Origin: Hyperoodon ampullatus
Taxonomy: Eukaryota > Chordata > Mammalia > Artiodactyla > Ziphiidae
DNA length: 64,000 nt
Assembly (NCBI GenBank): GCA_949752795.1
Contig: CATKHW010000009.1
Coordinates: 496,001-560,000 of the forward strand
Direction: 5' to 3'
Shown: positions 37,757 to 47,047 of the stretch, one piece after another
Layout: each line of letters opens with the position of its first letter
Numbering within the stretch: position 1 is the stretch's first letter
Position numbers and translations under genes: made by a program
The notes under the pieces: generated by a model
The model's database searches: none
The model's input: the letters and a program-made list of their open reading frames with translations, nothing else
Told to the model about the DNA's origin: nothing

Positions 37757-39498
37757 CTGAAGGAATTGTAAAGAATTTCCCTTTTTTTTGTTTCGTTATT
37801 GAAATTCCTTTTTATAGTGGGTTTGAGCTGATTCTCACTGCCATGTTTATGCTAGTCTAGACACACTTGATTCCCTTACGGAGACTTATCAGTACATTCG
37901 TTTTAATATTCTTACTAGTCAGATATATTCCTCTGCGGGAAATATGGGTTTTTGAGTCCCTTTCACTGAGGAAGGTGTAGGCCTTGTCTATTCCGTAGTT
38001 GGTTTTTGGAACGGTACCTGTACTAATATCAAACTCTGGTTTTATGCATCACCCCACCTCTCCTTCCCCCTTAAGCAGGCATAAGTGTGTTTTCTAAATG
38101 TGAGACTCTGTTCTCTTTCCTAACTCAGTTCATGTGTATCCAGCCATGTTTACAGGACCTTCATCAGTGATATCTTATGATAAGTTTGTTTTTCTGTGTT
38201 ACTTATTTCACTTAGAATCATCGTACCTGAATTCACTCATTTTTGTGCTACTGGCCTTATGACATTGATTTCATGGCTGAGGGAATATTCCATCATACGC
38301 AAGTAACACAATTTCTTGCACCATTTTTGTCTTTCCTGGGATATTTAAGGTGTACCCAAGTTGAGGTTCTTGTAAGCAGTGCAGCCCTAAATTTTGGGGT
38401 GGCTCTGTCTTATTGATTTTCAGTTTTCCCAAAGTATATTCCCTAGACTAGAAGTGTCCTTGGCTCTGTAGCTCTGTTGTTAACTTGTTTTAGGGAACAA
38501 AATGCACTCCTCCAGAGAGGCAGTTGGCAATTTACGTCCTGCCCATCAGCATAACTAGGTTCCCTGTTTTCCAGTGCCTGTCTTGCCTTTCTGGTTTTTA
38601 CACATTTTCTGGATGTCCCTTTTGACCGGTGGGAAGTGATACTTCTTTGTAGTGCAGATTTGCATTGCCCGCTTGCTTGCTTGACCAAAAAGGGTGTATG
38701 CGTTTTCTCCTGAATATAATCTGGAGAAAACGCATACGCCTTTATTGGCCAAGTGCATCATTGCCGAAGTTGTGCCCCTCTTCCTGTGCTTTAAAGGTGA
38801 TTCAAATGTACCTATTGAAATCTGTTTCCTGCATTTCTGGCTCGCTTTCAAGACCGCCTCGTTGCCTTCCCTCAACAGATACCTGGACGATAGTTGTCCA
38901 TTATTACTCTGCCAGTTTGTGAATTGCTATGCACCTGAGCTCCATTTTTCAACTCGTTTTTTGTGAGCTGACCGCAAGTCCCAAACGTTGGTTCAGGAAC
39001 TATACTGGTTCCAGGCGGGTGGCTGAGCCTTTGGTTAATTCTTCTTCCTGCCGGGAAATTAGAGTGACATGTGCCCGTCCAAATGCCTAACAGCTACTCT
39101 CTCATTGGTTCTCCCTCTTCCCTTTCATCCTCTGCCAAATTAGCAACCAGTGTGAAACAGGAGTTTAAAGGGGCAGTCTCTCCAAGTTGCTAGATTGATA
39201 GTAAAGCAGTTGAAAATTCAAACCGGAGCACCAGGAGAGGGACTATTAGTTGAGATTTAGAAACCATTTGTATTCACAGTGTGTCCATTCTCTAGTTTTC
39301 CCGTGCATGTTATAGCTGTAGTAATATTCCCTTCAACCTTGAGAGTTGGGACCTTGGAATGTGTGCCACGCATTATTGCTTTAAATGGACTACATTTGCT
39401 CACCGAATCTCTCCAATCCTCTCAGTCCCAAGTGTCCAGCCTTATGCCACATCCAGCTGTTGTTTTAGATAGGGTCATTCCAGGTTTCATCAGAGCCC
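37757..39498. repeat. Satellite monomer C4 (1,742 bp)
   Basis: Full-length monomer. It includes a small tandem-like insertion GTGTATCCAGCCATG at 38132-38146 where other copies have a single ATCCATG or AGCCATG, accounting for most of the extra length. The palindrome at 38683-38750 has a rearranged centre (AATATAATCT). Confidence 0.88.
38683..38750. repeat. 68 bp palindrome, monomer C4
   Basis: 28 of 34 positions pair. The centre is altered to GAATATAATC and the outer right arm has A in the T-run (CTTTATTGGCC). Confidence 0.92.
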
Positions 39499-41238
39499 CT
39501 GTAGGAATTGTAAAGAATTTTCCTTTTTTTTTTTGTTTTGTTTTTGAACTTCCTTTTTATAGTGGGTTTGAGCTGATTCTCACTGCCATGTTTATGCCAG
39601 TCTAGACACACTTGATTCCCTTTCAGAGACATATCAATACATAGGTTTTAAGATTCTTACTAGTCAGATATATTCCTCAGCGGGAAATATTGGTTTTGAG
39701 TCCCTTTCACTGAGGAAGGTGTAGATGTTGTCTATTCCATATTTGGTTTTTGGACCGGTACCTGTACTAATATGAAACTCTGGTTTTATGCAACACCCCA
39801 CCTCTCCTTCCCCCTTAAGCAGGCATAAGAGTGTTTTCTAACTGTGAGACTCTGTTCTCTTTCCTAACTCAGTTCATGTGTATCCATGTTTACAGGACCT
39901 TCATAAGTGATATCTTATGATAAGTTTCTTTTTCTCTGTGACTTATTTCACTTAGAATCATCGTACCTGAATCCACTCATTTTGCTGCTACTGGCCTTAT
40001 GACATTGATTTCATGGCTGAGGGATATTCCATCTTACGTAAGTAACACAATTTCTTGCACCATTTTTGTCTTTCCTGGGATATTTCAGGTGTCCCCAAGT
40101 TGTGGTTCTTGTAAGCAGTGCAGCCCTAAATTTTGGGGTGGCTCTCTATTATTGATTTTCAGTTTTCACAAGGTATATTCCCTAGGCTGGAAGTGCCCTT
40201 GGCTCTGTATCTCTGTTGATTACTTGTTTTAGGGAAAACAATGCACTCCTCCAGAGAGGCAGTTGGCAATTTACATCCTGCCCATCAGCATAACTAGGCT
40301 CCCTGTTCTACAGGGCCTGTCTTGCCTTTTTGGTTTTACACATTTTGCGGATGTCCCTTTTGACCGGTGGGAAGTGACACTTCTTTGTAGTACAGGTTTG
40401 CATTGGCCGCATGCTTGCTTGGCCAAAAAGGGCGTACGGGTTTTCTCCTGAATATACGCAGGAGAAAACACATACGCCCTTTTTGGCCAAGGGCATCATT
40501 GTCGAAGTTGTGCCCCCTCTTCCTGTGCTTTAAATGCAATTCCAATGTACCTGTTGAAATCTGTGTCCTGCTATTCTGGCTCACTTTCAAGTTCGCCTCG
40601 TTGCCTTCCCTGAACAGATTTTTGGACGATAGTTGTCCTTTAATACTCTGCTAGTTTGTGAATTGCTATGCACCTGAGATCCATTTTTCAACTCGTTTCT
40701 TGTGAGCTGACCGCAAGTCCAAAATTTTGGTTCTGGAACTATAGTGGTTCCCTGCGGGTGGCTGAGACTTTGGTTAATTCTTCTTCATGCCGGGGAATTA
40801 GAGTGACATGTGTGCGTCCAAATGCCTAACAGCTACTCTCTCATTGGTTCTCCCTCTTCCCTTTCGTCCTCTGCCAAATTAGCAACCAGTGTGAAACAGG
40901 AGTTTAAAGGGGCAGTCTCTCCAAGTTGCTAGATTGATAGTAAAGCAGTTGGAAATTCAAACCGGAGCACCAGGAGAGGGACTATTAGTTGAGTTTTAGA
41001 AACATTTCGTATTCACAGTGTGTCCATTTTTTAGGTTTCCCATACATGTTATAGCTGTAGTAATATTCCATTCAACCTGGAGAGTTGAGACCCTTGGAAT
41101 GTGTGCCAAACATTATTGCTTTAAATGGTCTGAATTTGCTCACTGAATGACACCAATCCTCTAAATTCCAAGTGTCCAGACTTATGCCACATCCAGCTGT
41201 CGTTGTAGATAGGGTCATTCCAGGTTTCATCAGAGCCA
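39499..41238. repeat. Satellite monomer C5 (1,740 bp)
   Basis: Shares rare variants with the next monomer: TAGATGTTGTCTATTCC (GTTGATGTTGTC in C6), TTGGACCGGTACC, AACTGTGAGACTCTG and TCCCCAAGTTGTGG. C4/C5 also share ACCAGTGTGAAACAGGAG (39147 and 40887). Palindrome 40421-40488, with one arm altered near the centre. Confidence 0.88.
40421..40488. repeat. 68 bp palindrome, monomer C5
   Basis: 30 of 34 positions pair. The centre is GAATATACGC, so the two central mismatches would enlarge the loop. The outer 16 positions of each arm are fully paired. Confidence 0.93.
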
Positions 41239-42967
41239 CTGAAAGAATTGTAAATAATTTCTCTGTATTTTGTTTTCGAAATTCCTTTTTATAGTGGGTT
41301 TGAGCTGATTCTCACTGCCATGTTTATGCCAGTCTAGACACACTTGATTCCCTTTTAGAGACATATCAATGCATAGGTTTTAAGGTTCTTACTAGTCAGA
41401 TATATTCCTCAGCGGGAAATATTGGTTTTGAGTCCCTTTCACTGAGGAAGGTGTTGATGTTGTCTATTCCGTATTTGGTTTTTGGACCGGTACCTGTACT
41501 AATATCAAACTCTCGTTTTATGCATCACCCCACCTCTCCTTCCTCCTTAAGCAGGCATAAGAGTGTTTTCTAACTGTGAGACTCTGTTCTCTTTCCTAAC
41601 TCAGTTCATGTGTATCCATGTTTACAGGACCTTCATAAGTGATATCTTATGATAAGTTTATTTTTCTCTGTGACTTATTTCACTTAGAATCATCATACAT
41701 GAATCCACTCATTTTGCTGCTACTGGCCTTATGACATTGATTTCATGGCTGAGGGATATTCCATCTTACATAAGTAACACAATTTCTTGAACCATTTTTG
41801 TCTTTCCTAGGATATTTCAGGTGTCCCCAAGTTGTGGTTCTTGTAAGCAGTGCAGCCCTAAATTTTGGGGTGGCTCTGTATTATTGATTCTCAGTGTTCC
41901 CAAAGTATATTCCCTAGATTGGAAGTGCCCTTGTCTCTGGAGCACTGTTGATTACTTGTTTTAGGGAACACAATGCACTCCTCCAGAGAGGCAGTTGGCA
42001 ATTTACATGCTGCCCTTCAGCATAACTATCTCCCTGTTCTCCAGGTCCTTTCTTGCCTTTCTGGTTTTACATATTTTGTGGCTGTCCCTTTTGACCGCTG
42101 GGAAATGCACTTCTTTGTAGTGCAGATTTGCATTGCCCGCTTGCTTGCTTTGCCAAAAAGGGCGTATGCATTTTCTCCTGAATATATTCAGGAGAAAATG
42201 CATACGCCCTTTTTGGCCAAGTGCATCATTGTCGAAATTGTGCCCCTCTTCCTGTGTCTTAATGGTGATTCCAATGTAACTCTTGAATTCTGTTTCCTAC
42301 TATTCTGGCTCGCTTTCATGTCCACCTCGTTGCCTTCCCTCAACAGATTTGTGGAAGATTGTTGTCCTTTATTACTCTGCCAGTTTGTGAATTGCTGTTT
42401 CCCTGAGCTCCATTTTTCAACTCGTTTTTTGTGAGCTGACCGCAAGTCCCAAATGTTGGTTCAGAACCTATACTGGTGCCCGGCAGTTGGCTGAGACTTT
42501 GGTTAATTCTTGCTCGTGCCGGGAAATTAGAGTGACATGTGCCCGACCAAATGCCTAACAGCTACTCTCTCATTGGTACTCCCTCTTCCCTTTCATCCTT
42601 TGCCAATTTGGCAACTTGTGCGAACCAGGAGGTTAAAGGAGCTGTCTCTCCAAGTTGGGAGATTGATAGTAAAGCAGTTGTAAAGTGAAACTGGAGCACG
42701 AGGAGAGGGACTATTAGTTGAGTTTTAGAAACCTTTCGTATTCACTGTGTGTTCATTCTCTAGGTTTTCCATACATGTTATAGCTGTAGTAATATTCCCT
42801 TCTATCTTGAGAGTTGGGACCCAAGGAATGGGTGCCACACATTATTGCTTTAAATGGTCTGCATTTGCTCACACAATATGACAAATCCTCTCAGTCCCAA
42901 GTGTCCAGCCTTATGCCACATATAGCGGTCTTTGTAGATAGGGTCATTCCAGGTTTCATCAGAGCCC
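41239..42967. repeat. Satellite monomer C6 (1,729 bp)
   Basis: Closest relative of C5 across its first ~850 bp, then more like the standard unit. This implies the C5/C6 similarity reflects a copied or converted tract, not duplication in exact monomer register. It contains the best-paired palindrome in the window (42151-42218, 33 of 34 positions). Confidence 0.88.
42151..42218. repeat. 68 bp palindrome, monomer C6 (best paired)
   Basis: 33 of 34 positions pair; only the outermost base differs (T against C). Both arms have GCATTTTC and its complement in place of the usual GCGTTTTC, so the arms changed together at a CpG. Confidence 0.95.
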
Positions 42968-43000
42968 CTGAAGGAATAGTAAAGAATTTCCCTGTTTTTT

Positions 43001-43055
<55 letters not shown>

Positions 43056-43632
43056 GGTACGCGGGCCTCTCACTGCTGTGGCCTCTCCCGTTGCAGAGCA
43101 CAGGCTCCGGACGCGCAGGCTCAGCAGCCATGGCTCACGGGCCCAGCCGCTCCGCGGCATGTGGGATCCTCCCAGACCGGGGCACGAACTCATTTCCCCT
43201 GCATCGGCAGGCGGACTCGCAACCACTGCGCCACCAGGGAAGCCCTGGTTTTGTTTTTAAATTCCTTTTTATCGTGGGTTTCAGCTGATTTTCACTGCCA
43301 TGTTTATGCCAGTCTAGATACACTTGAATCCCTTACGGAGACATATCAATACATAGGTTTTAAGATTCTTACTAGTCTGATATATTCCTCTCCAGAGAAT
43401 AGGGGTGTTGAGTCCCGTTCACTGAGGAAGGTGTAGGTCTTGTCTATTCTGTATTTGGATTATGGAATGGTACATGTGCTAATATCAAACTCTGGTTTTA
43501 TGTATCAACCCACCTCTCCGTTCCCCGTAAGCAGGCATAAGTATGTTTTCTATATGTGAGACTCTGTTCTCTTTACTAACTCAGTTCATGTGTACCCATG
43601 TTTACATTTCCTTCATAAGTGATATCTTATGT
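42968..43632. repeat. Truncated satellite monomer C7 with SINE insertion
   Basis: Start of a monomer carrying a minus-strand SINE (43003-43245) about 27 bp after the landmark. It ends at GATATCTTATG, where other monomers read GATATCTTATGATAAG and this one turns into minisatellite. Confidence 0.86.
43003..43245 (-). mobile_element. CHR-type tRNA-derived SINE, copy 2 with long A-tail
   Basis: Same family and orientation as the 34.1 kb copy, with a tail of 51 T on the plus strand (43003-43053). TGGTTTT flanks it (43000-43006 and 43246-43252), a probable target-site duplication. The B-box is altered (GAGTTCGTGCC), so internal promotion is probably weaker. It differs from copy 1 at about a dozen positions. 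The long pure tail suggests a fairly recent insertion, or tail expansion. Confidence 0.9.
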
Positions 43633-44245
43633 CAGAATGCTCCATGGCTCTTGTCATCATAATGCTCAATGATGCTTGTCACCATGATTATCCATGGTCT
43701 ACTCATCACAATGCTCCACGGTCTTGCCATCACATTGCTCCATGTCCCTTGTAATCACAATTCTCCACCTCTTTGTCATCACAATATTCCATGACATTTC
43801 TCATCACAATGTTACATGCTCTTTTCATCAAAATTCTCCGTGCACTTGTCATCGCAATGCTCCCTGAACCCTGTCATAGCAAGCTCCAGATGCTTGTCAT
43901 CACAATGCTTCATGACATTGTTATAAAAATTCTTAATGTCCCTTGACATCACAATGCTCCCTGCCATTGTCATCACAATTATCCATGACACATGTCATCA
44001 CAATGCTCCAAGCCCTTGTCATCACAATGCTCCATTACACCAGTCATAACAATGCTCCATGACCCCTGCCATCACAATGTTCCACGGCCTTGTCATCACA
44101 AGGCTCCATGACCCTTGTCATCACAATGCTCCAAAACCTCTGTAATCACAATTCTCCATGCCACTTTTCATCTCAATGCTCCATGAACACTGTCATCACA
44201 ATGCACCATGCCCATCATCATAATGATTCATGCTATTGTCATCAC

Positions 44246-47047
44246 AATGAAATCAAAATGCTCCATGGCCTCTGTCATCACAATGCTCCAAACCCTTGTG
44301 ATCACAATGTTCCCTAACACTTGTCATCACAATGACCCATGACGCTGGTCATCACAATTATCCATGTTCTACTCATCACAATGCTCCATGATGTTTGTCA
44401 TCACAATGCTCAATACACTTATCATCACAGTGCTCCCTGACAGTTGTCATCAGTATGCTTCTTGAACCCTGTCATGACAAGGCTCCATGCATTTTTCATC
44501 ACAATGCTCCATTCCCTTTTCATCACAATGCTCCAAGACCCCTGTAATCACAATGCTCCATGTCCTTGTCATCACAAAGCTCCATGACGCATGTCATCAG
44601 AATGCTCCATTGCCTTCTCATCAAATTGCTCCATGCCCCTGTAATCACATTGCTTCAAAACCCCTGTAATCTCAATGCTCCATGCACTTTTTCATCAGAA
44701 TGCTCCATGACCCTTTTCATCAAAATGCTCCATTACCCCTGACATCACAATGTTCCATAACCCCTGTCATCAAAATGTTCAATGACACTTTTCATCAATT
44801 TGCTCCATGGCCCTGTCATCACATTGCTCCCTGCCCTTCTCATCACAATGCACCACGACCTTGTCATCACAATGCTCCATGACGTTTGTCATCACAAAGC
44901 TCCATGACCCTTGGCATCACAATGCTCCATGCCATTTCATCACAATGCTACATGAAACCTCTCATTACATTGCTCCATGCCCTTGTCACCACCATGATCC
45001 ATGACGCTTGTCATCACAATGCTCGATACTCTTCTCATCACAATGCTCCATGACCTTGTCATTACAATCCTCCATGACACATGTATCACAGTGTTCCGTG
45101 CCTTAGTCATCACAATGTTCCATGCAGAATCTCATCACAATAATCCATGAAATTTTCAGACCAATGTTCCATGCCCTTGTCATCACAATGCTCCATTACA
45201 CCTGTCATAACAATGCTCCACGACCCCTGCCATCACAATGTTCCACTGCCTTGGCATCCAAGGCTCCATGACCCTTGTCATCACAATGCTCCAAGACCCC
45301 TGTAATCACAATGCTCCATGCCCTTGTCATCACAAAGATCCATGACACATGTCATCAGAATGCTCCATGATCTTCTCATCAAAATGCTCCATGCCCTTGT
45401 CATCACAATGCTCCAAGACCCCTGTAATCACAATGCTCCATGCCCCTATTCATCCGAATGCTCCATGAGACTTGTCATCCCAAGGCTCCATGGTCTTCTC
45501 ATCACACTGCTCCAGGACCTTGTCATCACAATGCTCCATTCCCTTGTCATCACAATGCTCCTTCGCCACTGTCATCACAATACTCCATGAACATATTCAG
45601 GCCAATGCTCCATGACCTTCTCATCACAGTGCTCCATGAACCTTGTCATCACAATGCTCCATGCCCTTGTCATCACAAAGATCCATGACACATGTCATCA
45701 GAATGCTCCATGGTCTTCTCATCACAATGCTCCATGCCCTTGTCATCACAATGCTCCAAGACCCCTGTAATCACAATGCTCCATGCCCCTATTCATCAGA
45801 ATGCTCCATGAGACTTGTCATCACAAGGCTCCATGGTCTTCTCATCACACTGCTCCAGGACCTTGTCATCACAATGCTCCATTCCCTTGTCATCACAATG
45901 CTCCTTGACCACTGTCATCACAATACTCCATGAACATATTCAGGCCAATGCTCCATGACCTTCTCATCACAGTGCTCCATGACCCTTGTCATCACAATGC
46001 TCCATGACCCCTCTCATCACTATGCTCCATGACACCTGTCATCACAATACTCCATGCCCCTTGTCATTACAGTGATCCATGACGCTCTTCATCATAATTA
46101 TCCTTGGTCTTTTCATCACAATGCTCCACGGTCTTGCTATCACAATTCTCCATGCCCTGTTCATCACAATGATCCATGTCCCATGTCATTACAATTCTCC
46201 ACGTCCTTGTCCTCACAATGCTTTGTGACACTTCTCATCATAATGTTACATGATCTTGTCATCACAATTCTCCATGCACTTGTCATCGCAATGCTCTATG
46301 AACCCTGTCATAGCAAGCTCCATGCCCTTGTCATCACAATGCTTCACGACGTGGTCATCAAAATTCTCAATGGCCCTTATCATCAGAATGCTCCCTGCCA
46401 TTGTCATCACAATGATCCATGACACTTGTCATCACAATGTTCCAAGCCCTTGTCATCAAAAGGCGCCATTACCTTTGTCATCACAATCCTCCATGACACT
46501 TGGTATCACAATGCTCCATGCCATTGTCATCACAAAGGACAATGACATATGTCATCACAATGCTCCATGACACCTGTCTTCACAATATTCCATGACCTTG
46601 TCACCACAATGTTCCATGCCCTTGTCATCACAATGCGCCATGACCACTCTCATCAAAATAATCCATAAATCTTGTCAGAGCAATGCTCCATGACCCCTGT
46701 CATCACAATGCTCAGTGACTCCAGTCATCACAATGCTTCATGACCTTTGTCATCACAATAGTCCATGACCTCGTCACACAAAGCTCTGTGACCTTTTTCA
46801 CCACAATGATCCATGAAATTTTTATCACAATGCTCTGTGACCCTTGTCATCACAAAGCTCCATGCCTTTGTCAGCACAATGCTCCATGACCCTTCTCATC
46901 ACAATGCTCCATGCCCTTGTCATCACAATGCTCCAACACCCCTGTAATCACAATGCTCCATGCCCCTTTTCATCTCAATGCTCCATGAAACCTGTCATCA
47001 CAATGCACCATGCCCATCACCATAATATTTCATGCTGTTGTCATCAC
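44246..47047. repeat. Higher-order segment a (2,802 bp)
   Basis: Contains a 325 bp tandem duplication (45318-45642 and 45643-45967), the CATAGCAAGCTCC unit near 46311, and the CTCCAGTCATCAC unit near 46721. Compared with a' it lacks about 310 bp near 46.9 kb. The lost part includes the CACTAGTCATCAC unit. Confidence 0.85.
45318..45967. repeat. 325 bp tandem duplication of 13 minisatellite units
   Basis: Two adjacent copies of the same 13-unit string, from ATGCCCTTGTCATCACAAAG through the CATATTCAGGCCAATG unit, with only scattered differences. The same duplication is at 54852/55177 and 62215/62540, but single in segments b (48113) and b' (57961). It therefore arose before segment a was copied and after a and b separated. 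Confidence 0.87.

Larger units (their letters stand above)
32923..43632. repeat. ~1.74 kb satellite, block C (about 6 monomers)
   Basis: Largest and most uniform satellite block. The landmark CTGAAGG (or a one-base variant) falls at 34071, 36020, 37757, 39499, 41239 and 42968. Spacings are 1949 (1738 plus a 211 bp SINE insertion), 1737, 1742, 1740 and 1729. It enters at phase ~595 and leaves at phase ~425, so both ends lie in the L1-like part. Two SINEs interrupt it. Monomers are much more alike than those in block B, indicating more recent homogenisation. Confidence 0.92.

Noticed and set aside
43003..43053. Poly-T run as a polymerase III terminator or assembly gap filler
   Set aside because: It is the A-tail of a minus-strand SINE with a flanking target-site duplication, which explains it fully.
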